Source of the DNA: Batkoa obscura
Taxonomy: Eukaryota; Entomophthoromycota; Entomophthoromycetes; Entomophthorales; Batkoaceae
Length of the DNA: 64,000 bases
Direction: 5' to 3'
Assembly (NCBI GenBank): GCA_030770535.1
Contig: JASVEC010000029.1
Coordinates: 620,001 to 684,000, forward strand
In this document: in pieces, positions 25,257-37,469 of the stretch
Layout: every line of letters begins with the position of its first letter
Numbering within the stretch: the first letter of the stretch is position 1
The notes under the pieces: model-generated
Told to the model about the DNA's origin: nothing
Database searches by the model: none
The model's input: the letters and a program-made list of their open reading frames with translations, nothing else
Made by a program: the position numbers and the translations under genes

Positions 25257-25641
25257 ATGGATAATAAGTCATTACAAAGCAAAGGAAATGAATTGACTAA
25301 GATGGATCAACTATATAAACTAAGGATTGAAACCCTTGAAGAATATAAGAGATTATTACTTACTTTTAATCATGTAATTAACTCAAATAATTTTACAAAT
25401 TTATAAATTTAAAATTAATTCGACTTAGATCAATGACCGATTAGTAGCCGTCAATCGAGACGAACTACCCGGTATAACAGCCACATTAAGAAATATGGAA
25501 CGACGTTTAGGATTGGTGATGACTAGTTTTAAATCCGCAGTTTATGGAGTACACCGAAACTTTGAAAGAGATTTACAACGTAAAGCTTTGGATATTGATC
25601 GTGGACTTGGGGATTTTAAAACTAATCGTCCAGAATTATAA
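25257..25641 (+). CDS. Small coiled-coil protein, possibly KXD1 (BORC/BLOC-1-like subunit)
   Basis: Model: join(25257..25373,25429..25641), 109 aa. Almost entirely helical and charged: KLRIETLEEYKRLLLTFNHI, NDRLVAVNRDELPGITATLR, NMERRLGLVMTSFKSAVYGV. The order LEEYKRLLLTFNHIND followed by a long Asp/Arg segment and NMERRLG resembles the KxDL domain of KXD1, a subunit of complexes that position lysosomes and endosomes. The actual KxDL tetrapeptide is not conserved, so the family call is tentative; another small coiled-coil complex subunit is the main alternative. That it is a real two-exon gene is well supported by its frame and splice sites. Confidence 0.5.
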
Positions 25642-26188
25642 GTTGAAGTTTCTACTTTTTTATTGTTTATAAAGATTAAATGTGTAAATTATGGAGCTTT
25701 TTTTGTCATAGGTTAAGCAAGATTTTTTTATTAAATTATACTTAACTAATATTCATACTGTTCATAGTAAAAAATAAAGACTAACATTTAATGTGAATTT
25801 ATAATTAAGGTTTTTATTATACAAAAGGAAAAAAAATTGAAAGTTTTAAGTTATCTCTATTTTTGAAGCTCAATTTCAAAGAGTGATTTTTATTATTTGT
25901 TATAAATGATGGTAATAAATGACCATCGATGATTTTATGTCTTTGTTTCTATTACCTGTATCTATTTTATAATCTTAACTCGATATTTTTCATGTATTTG
26001 ACTCATCACTAGCGATCTAATTTTATATAAATTGACATTTAATAAATTGAAAGCAAAAAAAACAAAACTTTCAATTTGCAAACAAGCGCAATATTTGCAA
26101 TCTTAAACCAATAGATTATTACCAACGCGAGGGTTCCAAAATTAATACTAAAGAACAAAGTAGCAATAAGGTTTGATTATTTTTTAAG
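25642..26188. other. Intergenic region, 547 bp
   Basis: Promoter side of the AP-1 mu gene. A TGACTCA heptamer at 25999-26005 is noted, but without a metabolic target it may be chance. Nothing else seen. Confidence 0.5.
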
Positions 26189-27948
26189 ATGGCATCAGCA
26201 ATATTTGTATTAGATTTAAAAGGAAAGATATTAATATCTAGGAATTATCGAGGGGATATACCATTGAGTGCGGTAGAAAAGTTTATGCCATTGTTATTAG
26301 CAAGTGAAGAAGAAGATAATGTATCACCTGTTTTAAGTTGTGACGGCATCCACTACCTTTATATTCGTCATAATAACTTATATCTATTAGCTATCACTAA
26401 AAAGAACTCGAATGCTTGTACTATTCTTTTGTTTTTACATCGTTTGACAAAGGTGAGTTGTATTGATTATTGGTTATAATTTATTTAGTTTTATTTTTAA
26501 AAAAGGTATTCACCGAATATTTTAAATCCCTCGAAGAAGAGTCCATCCGAGATAATTTTGTGATTATTTATGAGCTATTGGATGAGATGATGGATTTTGG
26601 TTACCCACAAACTACTGAAACTAAAATTCTTAAAGAGTATGTTTTTTATTCTTTTTATATTACATAATAACTTATGTTTATTTTTAGATATATTACTCAA
26701 GAAAGTCATAAACTTGAAAGTGAAGTTAAAGTACCTAAAGCAGCTACCAATGCAGTATCTTGGAGAGCTGAAAATATAAAATATCGTAAAAATGAATGCT
26801 TCCTTGATGTCGTTGAACAAGTTAATTTATTGGTAATAGATAATGGCATAAGATACTAATAGTAATAATAATAATAACAAAATTGATTTAGGTAAATATA
26901 AATGGTAATGTATTACAAAGTGAAGTACTTGGAGCACTTAAAGTACGCTGTTATTTATCTGGTATGCCAGAATTAAAACTTGGTTTAAACGATAAAGTGA
27001 TGTTTGGACTTACTGGAAGAAGTAAAAATTAATTTTTAAGATTTTTAAGATTTTATTAAATTTTAATTATAGATAATAGTAAATCTGTTGAAATGGAAGA
27101 TGTTAAATTTCATCAATGTGTCCGTTTATCTAAGTTTGAATCAGACCGTACAATCTCGTTTATTCCTCCAGATGGTGAGTTTGAGCTTATGAGTTATCGT
27201 TTAAATGCTCAGGTAAATTAATATATCTACATTGATAACATGGATCTTAATTTAATTTAGGTTAAACCTTTAATTTGGTGTGAAACTGTTATAGAAACAT
27301 ACACTTCATCTAAAATTGAGTATCTTGTTAAGGTAATTTATAAAATATTAAAAAGCGGATGATTTATATTAATTATTAAAGGCAAAAGCACAATTTAAAA
27401 AAAGGTCGACTGCCAATAATGTCGAAATACATGTACCTGTACCAAATGATGCTGATACTCCTAAATTTAAAGTAATAATTTACTCTCATTATATAATTTA
27501 GTTTAAAATTGACAAATTGTAGACTACCATTGGTTCTGTTTCTTATGCACCAGAAAAATCTGCATTTGTTTGGAAGATTAAACAATTCCAAGGTGGACGT
27601 GATTTTGTATTAAGAGCTTCATTTGGGTTACCTAGTGTTAAAACAGGTATTTTTAATAATGATACATAATTAGGACAATTAAATTATTGTTTAATTAGAA
27701 GAGATTGATAAAAAGAGAGCGATTTCGGTTAAATTTGAAATTCCGTATTTTACAACTTCCGGAATTCAAGTACGTTACCTTAAAGTAGTTGAAAAATCAG
27801 GATATCAAGCTATGCCATGGGTACGTTATATTACCCAAAATGGAGGTAAGATTTAATTACATTGTTATAGAAAGGATTAATATTAAACATTAAATTAGAT
27901 TACCATTTAAGAGCCCCAGATATTAGTGCACCACCAGCAAGAAATTAA
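26189..27948 (+). CDS. APM1: AP-1 clathrin adaptor medium (mu) subunit, 10 exons
   Basis: Mu chain of the adaptor AP-1, which sorts cargo with Yxx-phi signals between the trans-Golgi and endosomes. Model: join(26189..26452,26506..26636,26688..26832,26892..27021,27073..27212,27261..27332,27382..27471,27523..27646,27699..27845,27899..27948), 430 aa, the usual length. Seen: N-terminal longin fold [40 protein letters not shown], then the cargo domain: [82 protein letters not shown] and VKFHQCV mark AP-1 rather than AP-2/3/4. Confidence 0.95.
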
Positions 27949-28539
27949 GAAAAGAAATATTATTGTTATTATTTTTAGTTAAAATTAAACTATTAAACAA
28001 ATAATATTTGTTGGTTTTATTGTTTATTGTATTCGTTGTAGCGATTAATATATTAGTATACCTCAATATACAAATAAAAAGATATAAGATTTGTGAAATA
28101 TTCTTAATATTATCTAAATTTAGTGAACAATTATTATATGAAGAATAGTTGAAAAAGTAGATAAATGGTCGAGTTGTGTTAAATATAAGCTATGCTAATG
28201 AAGTCAAATTGTTGTCTAGTATATTCCAATATTCAATATACATTCTTTATGTTATGATTATTAAATTATTCCAAAATTAATTTCTAATAACAAAAATTAA
28301 TTGACAATACAAAAAATTTAATATAAAAAAATTAAAATTAATATAGTAAATTAGCTTGTTTCAAATTTAACTTTAAGTCAGAAACAAAGTTTAAGATGAA
28401 CCAATTAAAATATAATCAAAATATAATGATTTTAATTTAGTTTTATTTAAAGCAACTCCAAATTTCCCCTGAAATTTAAAATTATATAAAATCAACAATA
28501 AATTATTATTTACCTATATTATTTTTTTGTTTATTTTAA
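27949..28539. other. Intergenic region, 591 bp
   Basis: AT-rich, no gene or repeat seen; ends with the promoter of the mucin-like gene (TATA box at 28493). Confidence 0.5.
28493..28500 (+). promoter_or_regulatory. TATA box of second GPI-type gene
   Basis: TATATAAA, about 40 bp before the ATG, matching the spacing at the 6657 gene. Confidence 0.55.
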
Positions 28540-29091
28540 ATGAAATTTTTATTATTATTAAACCTAATTTATTGTTTTGTTTCTACTTTCTTTATTTCAA
28601 TAAACGCTCATGCGTTCCCTAATGATTTACTCTCAAATACGAATAATAATGGTCTCCCTGATAATTTAAATAACCCAGTAGTAAGCTCTACTTCCACTGA
28701 TATTATCACAAGTCCCATAGCCAGTAGTAGTATTTCAACTCCAGCTTTAGCCCCTACCCCAAACCCAACTCCCAACCCTACCTTAATCCCTACCTCAACC
28801 CCTCCAACTTCAGATATACTATCTACTCCAACTGCAATACCAGGAAGTAAAACAACAAGTAATAAACCTTTAGTTCCAAATACTCAAAGCAAAAGTTCAA
28901 AGCTAACTACCTCCACTTTGGATTTAACTTCTTTTGTTACTACTTCCCCTACAATTGTAGTTACTTCAACTAAATACTCAACAAAATCACCAACATCTCA
29001 AACATATAATAATTCTTCAAATGCTACTAGTTTTAGTTATTGTATGAATTATTGGTTTGTTTTGGGGTTGATTTATTTATTAAATTTTTAA
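28540..29091 (+). CDS. Mucin-like secreted protein, probably GPI-anchored, 183 aa
   Basis: Likely cell-surface glycoprotein. Seen: a long signal peptide (MKFLLLLNLIYCFVSTFFIS...), Ser/Thr/Pro-rich middle with a Pro-Thr/Asn repeat (ALAPTPNPTPNPTLIPTSTP), N-glycosylation sequons near the end (YNNSSNATSF), and a hydrophobic C-terminal tail (YWFVLGLIYLLNF) with no charged residues after it. This is a GPI-anchor plan. No catalytic domain and no intron. It shares architecture and promoter layout with the protein at 6657 but has no clear sequence identity with it. It lies just upstream of LYRM2 (73 bp from its stop to that start). Confidence 0.72.
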   Translation: MKFLLLLNLIYCFVSTFFISINAHAFPNDLLSNTNNNGLPDNLNNPVVSSTSTDIITSPIASSSISTPALAPTPNPTPNPTLIPTSTPPTSDILSTPTAIPGSKTTSNKPLVPNTQSKSSKLTTSTLDLTSFVTTSPTIVVTSTKYSTKSPTSQTYNNSSNATSFSYCMNYWFVLGLIYLLNF

Positions 29092-29164
29092 TATTTTTTG
29101 ATATTTTTTTGCAGAATTTATGAATGAGATTTTATTTTTTATTTTATATTTTTTTTAAAATCTA

Positions 29165-29632
29165 ATGTCAAGGTTTATCAATTTCAATAGTATACGACAA
29201 TACGCTAGTATTAATAAAGAAAAACTAAAAGATGTACCCGATTTTAAAACTGTATAAATTATCTATCTTAAATTGGATACATTACTTACCTTTTTATTTT
29301 TAAAGTTTTTAACTCGTAGCAAAGTGATTCAATTTTATAGATCTAGTTTAAGGACAATATCAAGTAATACTTTATCTTATATAAAATAATTGATAACTTA
29401 GCTCCATTTTTATAGAAGTAAAAAACGAGCATGATAGGATTTATTTGAAGCAATGGTTAAGAAGTGATATTGAAAGATATCGTTCAGTTACTGACTTGGT
29501 AGATTTCTATTTCTATTTCTATTAAATAATACTAATTTGAATAAATAGAAAAGAATCGATGAATTATTATCTCAAGGACATGCTCAATTAAGAACATTAA
29601 ATAAGTCTTTATCGCTTTCTGGTAACACATAA
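29165..29632 (+). CDS. LYR-motif protein LYRM2, mitochondrial, 103 aa
   Basis: Small LYR (Complex1_LYR) protein; members bind the mitochondrial acyl carrier protein and aid assembly of respiratory complexes. Model: join(29165..29251,29306..29363,29416..29498,29549..29632). Seen: N-terminal presequence-like RFINFNSIRQYASINK, then TFLTRSKVIQFYRSSLRTIS (motif FYR in place of LYR, as in several members), HDRIYLKQWLRSDIERYRSV, and TDLKRIDELLSQGHAQLRTL. The block YLK.W.R and the final QG..QL..L fit LYRM2 best. Every exon is under 30 codons, so no long ORF reveals it. Confidence 0.88.
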
Positions 29633-30249
29633 ACAATAAAGAAAAAAATTATTTACAAGTAGTAATAGGGATAATACTAATTTTATTAAGGTCTTAATGG
29701 CTATTATGAATTGCTTTTATTTAAATAAGTTGTTGTTATTTGTTAAGTATAATAAACTACTAAAAAAGTAGGGATAGAAGAATATATATATTTAATAAAT
29801 AAATTTCATTCTATTATTATTTAAATACGGATTTTAGAAAATTTAATTAGAATCGGGAAAATTACTAAAATTAAAATTCTATTAAGGGTTTGATGTTGAA
29901 CTATACCCTCAAATTATATTTTTATGTTTGTAAATAATACAATACTTATCATATAAATATTATCTATCTATACTGTATTATCTATATTAAATATAAAATA
30001 ACACAACATTAACTAAAAATCATAAATATACACATACAACTCCGATATAAATAGGGGTTTGATTTGTACTTTGATTATTTCCAAGTTAGGAAGCGAAGGA
30101 TAAAATAAATTTACTTAAAATTAAGCGAAAACTGAAGGTGCATAATTATTCCAGCTACAAATTTAGAATCATTTCCATTATAAAAGTAAGCCCTTCATTT
30201 TATTTTATTTTTTTATTGAGATTTTATAAATAAAAAACATTAAAATTCA
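29633..30249. other. Intergenic region, 617 bp
   Basis: AT-rich, nothing recognised; includes the promoter of the SPX transporter gene. Confidence 0.5.
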
Positions 30250-32860
30250 ATGAAGTTTTCACATACCGTTCAATTCAATGCTGTACCAGAATGGAGGAAT
30301 TATTATATTGCGTAAATTTTATTTTTTCGAGTTCAATATTTTTTATATTAATATATAACCATTCATTTAGTTATTCTAACTTAAAAAAATTAATCTATCA
30401 AATTGAAAAAGATTTGTTTTCACGTTCAAGTCCCACTGGAGAATGTAATGAATTAGATGAAACATGTACCTTATTAGGAGCGAATACCATAGCGAATAAA
30501 AGTTTTATGCCCGCTTTAGATGAAGAGTTAAAAAAGATTATTAATTTTTATACAAAAAAAGAAACAGATCTTTATACTAGTGTTGAGAAATTATGTCATA
30601 AAGCTTTTATATTAGAAAGTCGATGTAATGATATTGATTCTTCTCATCTTATTGAAGAAGTTATAGGTACTCAGCAAAGTAATTCCCCTGATCTAATTGA
30701 TATTGAATCAGAAGGTGCTATTCTACAATCGAGTGTATTAACTGGTTCTCCTAGTAATTCGGATTTAAAACCAAGTCCATTAAATCGAAGTAATAACAAG
30801 AATCTTAAACATCGTTCCATTTCGTTTTATGAAACACCAAAGAAAGATGCCAATATTCTTAACTCAATAGAAAGAAGATTATCAACTGGAGGTAATGATA
30901 AAATGAACATGGATATTTCATTTGAAGAAGAAGCCATTGTATTAACTAAAAAGGTGATTGAACATTTTGTATTATTAACGGAACTTAAAAATTATGTGGT
31001 GTTAAATTATACAGGATTTAGTAAAATATTGAAAAAATATGATAAGGTAACTGGGGTATCAATTACCAAACGTTATTTGAATGAAACTGTATTAGCTTCT
31101 TATCCTTATTTAGAATCCACTAAAAATAAATTGGATGATCAAATTGTTCGTATACAAACAATTTATGCTACTTTACGTAATATTGATCAACAGCATGCTT
31201 TTGAAGAATTAAAATCTCATTTACGTGAGCATTTGGTTTGGGAACGTAATACCGTTTGGAGAGATATGGTATCTTTAGAACGTAAAGCACATTCCGTTGG
31301 TTTAAAACAATTATCCTTTCCAAAATCAATACCACAAACTACTTCCACTCAAATCAAAGCAAGTAGTTTATTTAACTTCACTTTCACCGATGGCATGCAA
31401 AATTTACTATTATTTTTAATATTTTTTGTGTTTTTTATAATATTAATCAATTACTCCCCATTTTCAGAACGTGAACCAGCTAATTGTTTTGCTTTATTGA
31501 TTTTTGCTTCCCTTTTATGGGCTTCAGAAATTATACCTTTATTTGTTACTGCTTTATTAATCCCGTTTTTAATTGTAGTTTTGAAAATTTTAAAAGAAGA
31601 TGATGGAAATCGACGACTTACTGCTCCTGAAGCTACCCATGAAATCTTTGCTTCCATGTTTTCACCGGTGATTATGCTATTATTAGGTGGTTTTTCATTA
31701 GCTTCAGCATTATCGAAACATCATATAGCTAAAAAAATGGCCTCAGCAGTTTTATCTTATGCTGGTTCTGAACCTTCTAAAGTGTTATTGGCTAATATGA
31801 TGGTAGCTACTTTTGCTAGTATGTGGATTTCTAATGTAGCTGCTCCAGTCTTATGTTTTTCATTAATTCAACCATTATTAAGAACATTGCCAAGTAAAAG
31901 TCCTTATGCTAGAAGCTTAATTATGGGAATTGCATTAGCTTCTAATATTGGTGGTATGGCATCCCCTATATCATCACCTCAAAATATAATTGCTATTAGT
32001 AATATGGATCCAGCTCCTACTTGGTTACAATGGTTTGCTATTTCTATACCTATTTGTTTAGTTGGAAATATATTGGTTTGGTCAGCTTTGTTATTGATTT
32101 ATAAGCCTAGTAATTATAATTTAACTTTAAATCAAATTCGATATACACCTGAAAAATTTAATAATACTCAATTATTTGTTTGTTTTGTGACTTTATTTAC
32201 AATTATATTATGGTGTTTAGCTCATCAATTAGAATCTATTATTGGTGATATGGGAGTAATTGCTATAATACCTTTAGTATTATTTTTTGGTACAGGGATT
32301 TTATCCAAAGATGATTTTAATAATTTTTTATGGACAGTTATTATATTAGCTATGGGTGGTATTGCTTTAGGTAAAGGAGTTAAATCTTCTGGATTATTAC
32401 ATATTATATCTATTAATGTTAAACAATTAATATTAAATTTTAATTTATTCCAAATTATGGCTATTATGTGTTTCTTTGTACTTTGTATAACTACTTTTAT
32501 TTCACATACTGTGGGGGCAGTCATTATCTTTCCAATTATTGCTCAAATTGGGACTACCCTTCCAGATCCTCATCCTAGGTTACTTGTTATGGTAAAATAT
32601 TATATTAATTTATTTTAGTTTTAGGAATTTCAATAATTAATATATATATTGTTTAGAGTTCAGCTTTAATGTGTTCTTCAGCAATGGGTTTACCAGTTTC
32701 TGGGTTTCCTAATATGAATGCTATTATGATGGAAGATGAAACAGGCACTCGATATTTAAGTGTTAAAGATTTTTTAAAAGCTGGTATCCCATCTTCTATT
32801 TTACTTTATGGGGTTATTATTTCATTAGGTTATGGTATTTTATTAGCTTTAGGATTTTAA
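30250..32860 (+). CDS. PHO91: SPX-domain low-affinity phosphate transporter (PHO87/PHO90/PHO91 type)
   Basis: Membrane transporter of the DASS/SLC13 group with a cytosolic inositol-pyrophosphate-sensing SPX domain. Model: join(30250..30311,30371..32591,32657..32860), 828 aa. The start is in a 62-nt first exon giving MKFSHTVQFNAVPEWRNYYI then AYSNLKKLIYQIEKDLF, the SPX signature; without this exon the N-terminus is lost. The SPX region ends with YVVLNYTGFSKILKKYDKV. From about residue 375 come ten or more hydrophobic segments: ANCFALLIFASLLWASEIIP, IMLLLGGFSLASALSKHHIA, ASNIGGMASPISSPQNIIAI (substrate loop SPQN), TFISHTVGAVIIFPII, and in the last exon GLPVSGFPNMNAIM. PHO91 (vacuolar) versus PHO87/90 (plasma membrane) cannot be told. 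Confidence 0.92.
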
Positions 32861-33115
32861 TATATATATATTAAAAATATATAATATAAATTACATAAAT
32901 TATATATATCAAAAAGTTTAATTTTAATATTTGATTTCTAAATATTTTTTAATCAATAAATAATATGAGGAAAGTGTGTTTTTTTAGGAAAAGAAAGAAT
33001 ATAGTTTATATATTATTATCATTAATATAGAGAATAATAATATTTACAATAAATAAAAATAGAAAATAAATTAGGTATCTACAGTTTAAACACACACTTG
33101 AACAATCAACATTAA

Positions 33116-33935
33116 TCAAGAAGGAAATTGAGAAGGCGAAGAAAAGGAAGGGTGATCTAGTAATAAAGATCTTAATGAAGGTCTTCTTTTTGAATTATTT
33201 TTCATTGTAGAAGCTGACGAAAAAGATCTAGTTAAAGATCTTGGCGAAGAATTTAAAGAATAATTAAATTCCCCATTTAAATTTTTATCCATAAAAATAT
33301 TATCAATTTCTTCCATTCCTGGAATTTCAGTAGAAATATTAATTCGATAATCAATACCTTCAAGTTTAGGTAATTTGGGTGCTTCAGAATAGGATAATTG
33401 AGAGGTTTCTTGATTCAATTGGGATTTCATTGAAGTTGCGGTAATGTTATTGTTATTACTACTTTCATGTGTACGAAATACATTAGAGATCCATTTAGAT
33501 AATATAACATTTGAGGGTTTAGGCGAAGAAGATGCAATTTGACTTAATCTATCTTTGGCGTTTAATGGTTTTTGTTTATCTCTACTAGCAGTAGTATTTG
33601 TTATTCCTTCACTTGATTTTTTTAATGATTTTAAATTTGCTAATGATAAAGTTGTCCTTAATGAAAATGCTTTCTTTTTATTAGTAATTTCTGAATTTAT
33701 AGAATTATTAGTTATATTAGTTATATTGGTTATGTTGGTTACACTACCATCACTTGAACCTGAATGAATTGGACTCATTGCTTCTGATAAGGATTGTGGG
33801 GGTTGTCGATAAGCTTTTGATGTAGCAAAATGTACTTTTGATATAGCACCTGCAATTAAAGATGAATTGTTGTTAATGGAATTGAAATTCTCTTCTGGAT
33901 TAAGGGAAGTAGAAGAATGATTATTATTATTATTA

Positions 33936-33976
<41 letters not shown>

Positions 33977-35109
33977 AAAATAAGGTGAATTTGAATTGAA
34001 TGATTTTATGCTTTGATTATCTTTAAAATTATTCCAACTATTGTTTTCTAATGGCAAATCTAAACTAGAACGAGGTTTAAAATCATTGGTTATTACTTCC
34101 GATAAAAATGAGTGTTGTTGTTGATAATCATAATGATAAGAATTAGGTCGAATTATTCGCTGTTTATAAGTTAGTTTATATAAATTCGGATAATTATGCG
34201 GATTAATATTTAGTTGTATTGAATTATTATCTTGATTATTATTACTATTATTATTATTAAAATATAAATCATCTAATTGTTGTTTCACTTGATGTAAACT
34301 AATAAATACTTGAGTTAAATAAAATTTTGTTTTCGCTACTTCTTGATGTAGTAAAGAGATAGCTATATATTTATTAAATATAAAAAAATATAAAAATTAG
34401 TATTATTATAATAAATAAAGTTAAATAATATAATATTACATGATATTAATTGAGTTTGATAATTATTGACATCTTTTTTTAATTTATTTGTTACTTTACT
34501 ATAATTTTGGGCCATCATATCCACTTTTTTAATATTTGATATTACTAATGCCTAATTGTTTGTTACTCTTTTAATAAAATAAATAATAATAATAAATTAA
34601 TAACTTACTTGTTCATGTATTATATTTCTCACATTAGAATATATCCTTTGTTGAATAATGGCTAATTGTATGGATAATATGGCATCTGGTACTTCATCTA
34701 AAAATATATAATATATATCAATAATTTAAATTATAGTTTACATGTTCAACTTACCATTTAAAGAATTTAATATATATCTATAACTATTTACATTATTATT
34801 TGTTTTATTTGGTATTATCTAATAAATCATATAATAATAAAATAAATCAAAATCAATTAAATTACCTTTTTTAAATTATTTAATTTAATTAGTAAACCAT
34901 CCTTTTCTTCACTATTGTTATTACTCCATTCATTTACTAAAATTATACCCTATTATTTTAAAATTTTATTAGTGGAATTTTCTTTTTTAAAATAAAACTT
35001 AATTTGCATTTACTTTTTCCATTTTATTATGATCTTCCGCTTGTTCTTCTATTATAGTATTAAAATTAGGTAATCGAAAATTGGACGAAGTGACAAGGAA
35101 TGTATTCAT
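33116..35109 (-). CDS. Asn/Ser-rich protein with N-terminal coiled coil, unknown function
   Basis: Model: complement(join(33116..34362,34440..34551,34609..34697,34755..34818,34866..34949,35014..35109)), 563 aa, all six exons in frame. The first 190 residues are helical and charged (DEVPDAILSIQLAIIQQRIY, NKLKKDVNNYQTQLISSISL, LHQEVAKTKFYLTQVFISLH), likely a coiled coil. The rest is disordered with a poly-Asn run (18 residues) and many SP/SS sites (LNSSPRSLTRSFSSASTMKN, RRPSLRSLLLDHPSFSSPS), typical of a kinase-regulated scaffold. I recognise no family; it could be a cortical or BAR-like membrane scaffold, but nothing proves it. Confidence 0.72.
33927..33977. repeat. Coding ATT/AAT microsatellite (poly-Asn)
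   Basis: Triplet run inside the Asn-rich gene, encoding poly-Asn on the minus strand. Length changes would keep the frame. Confidence 0.9.
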
Positions 35110-35738
35110 ATTGTAATATTTTCTTAGATTCTACTAACAACTTATAAAAATAATTAAATTTAAAAAAAACAAAGAAATAAAAAAAAGACTATTAATTTCA
35201 TTAATTTAATTTGAGTTTATTTAACTTTTTAGTGACTTGGGTTTGACTTATTTTTTAAAATGTTGTCATATCACGCCTGAATTAGAATTGGAATACCTTT
35301 TATTGGTTGATCTCAAGTCAATTAATGTCATTAATAGAAAATTACTGTTTATAGTGGATTTTTTTAGTAACTGATAATTTATATCCGATGTTTTATAATT
35401 GTATATTTATTGTATGTTGGATTTTCGAGTTTAAAAGGAAAATACTGAATAATAGTATAATATTATTATTATTATTATCATTAAAATAAAACTTCTTTTT
35501 TAAACTTTTTATAGTTATTATGACTTTTTGTTTTGTGTTAATTGTTACATTAAAATAAATTTCTGTTATTTAAAAATTTAAATAATAAATTCTTATTACA
35601 TAATAGGCAATTGAATTAATAGAAAAAAAGCATAAGTCAATGCCACGTTATTGGATGGAGCTATAGTGTAAAACTAAAATTTAAAATTTTTAAATACTAA
35701 TTGATTTAAACTTGAGTAAAGTATCTAATCCAAAGACA
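35110..35738. other. Intergenic region between divergent genes, 629 bp
   Basis: Contains a short ATT run near 35460. The ERV41 frame is open back to 35712 but without an upstream ATG; a short extra first exon is possible. Confidence 0.45.
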
Positions 35739-37383
35739 ATGATAAGCAATAGTGAAAAGAAATTAAAATATTTTGACGCGTTTCCAAAGATCAAAGAAGA
35801 ATATCAATTTAAAACTAAAACTGGTGGCTTGTTTACCTTTATTGTTGTTATTATATTGTTTTATTTAACTATATTTGAAATCAATAACTTTATTCATTTA
35901 AAACAAAGTTATGAATTTATTGTAGATCGAGATTTAGGTCATAATGATTTACAAATTAATGTTGATATTACGATTGGGATGCCATGTAATTGTAAGCCCA
36001 TTTAAAAAATATATATTTTATTGAATATTAAATTGGGGTTTAGATTTAAATGTGGATGTTCATGACGCTTCAGGGAATTCAATTCATATGCAAAATCAAA
36101 TTCAAACATATCCAGTATCGTTATTATTATTATCTAACTATTTTTATAATATTAATTATAACTATTATAGGTTCATTTTAATTTAGGAAAAGCAAAGATA
36201 TTACAGTAAGAAATTTAAAATCATGTTGTTACTAGAACAATAAATATTAAATTAAATAATAGAGATAATCAACAACTTGAACAATATATTGGTTATTTAG
36301 TTGAACAAGGACAATATTATCAAGATCAAGAATTTGAAAAAAGTGGAGTTGAAAGTAAGAAATTAAAGTTTGTTTTAGTTTATTAATTATTAATATTAAT
36401 TTGTTTTAATTTAGCACAAATTATTGATTCTTGTAGGGTTAGTGGTTCATTTCAAGTTAAAAAGGTAAACTTTTATTATTATTTTATATTCGTTTAATGT
36501 TATTTATTTATATTATTGTTATTATTATTATAGGTTCAAGGTAACTTTCATATAACTCCACAAGGTCATGGCCATGGTGGTATGCATGTTCCACATAATG
36601 GTAAATTATTATTATTATTATTATTATTATGTTCTATTATTTATTATTCTATTATTCTATTATTCTATTATTCTATTATTCTATTATTCTATTATTTATT
36701 ATTTATTTTAGCATTTAATTTTACTCATCGAATTGATAAATTTTCCTTTGGTAAACATTATCCACTATTAGTTAATCCATTAGATAATGTTTATTCAATT
36801 TCAAAAAATAGTAATATTGATTTATTTCTATTTTATTTTATTTTATTTTATTTTATTTAGCTATGGATATATTTCAGTATTATATTTCAGTAGTAAGTTT
36901 ATTTATTAATATAAGTTATTAGTAATATTTTATTTATTTATTAGGTTCCTACTATTTATATTGGTAATTAATTATATTATATTATATTATATTCATATAT
37001 ATTATATTATATTCATATATATTAGTATATATTATTAATTCATATTTTAGATAATTATGATCAAGCTTTAATAACTAATCAATATGCTGTACTTGATCAT
37101 CGTTCCGATATTCAATCTATTAGTTCATCAACACAAGGTAATAATAATAACATTATAATATTATAATATTATAATATTTAATAATTTATTTAATTAAATA
37201 TAATATTATTTAGGATTATTTTTTCAATATAATATTGAGCCCATTTTAGTTAAAATTACTGAAAAAAGAGAATCAATAATTAAATTTTTAATACGATTGA
37301 GTGGTATTATTGGTGGAATTTTTGTATGTGTTGGATTTTTACATCAATGTTTTGAATTTTTACTTTCTTTTTTAAAAAAATAA
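35739..37383 (+). CDS. ERV41: ER-Golgi vesicle protein ERV41 (ERGIC2),11 exons
   Basis: Cargo receptor of COPII/COPI vesicles that works with Erv46. Model: join(35739..35991,36044..36114,36171..36205,36263..36354,36415..36464,36534..36600,36712..36810,36861..36892,36945..36963,37051..37137,37214..37383), 324 aa, all in frame. Seen: YFDAFPKIKEEYQFKTKTGG and a TM helix, LQINVDITIGMPCNYLNVDV and HDASGNSIH (Erv41 signature), CRVSGSFQVKKVQGNFHITP, then FNFTHRIDKFSFG, and GLFFQYNIEPILVKITEKRE before the second TM helix. Exons of 19 and 32 nt occur. At intron 3 an alternative 30-nt intron is possible; I chose the 57-nt one because it matches the local size. Several introns are filled with simple repeats. 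Confidence 0.9.
36601..36711. repeat. Simple repeats inside ERV41 intron 6
   Basis: Intron of about 110 nt made almost only of ATT units followed by an array of TATTC-type units. It is twice the usual intron length here; the excess is the repeat. Confidence 0.85.
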
Positions 37384-37469
37384 ACTTTCTTCATTTCTTA
37401 TTAAGTTTTTAAATTCAATTCAATTCAATTCAATATTGTTTTTATTAGTTATTATTATATAAATTGATA

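Noticed and set aside
36206-36235. 30-nt intron in ERV41
   Set aside because: In frame but shorter than any other intron here; a 57-nt alternative with the same donor fits better.
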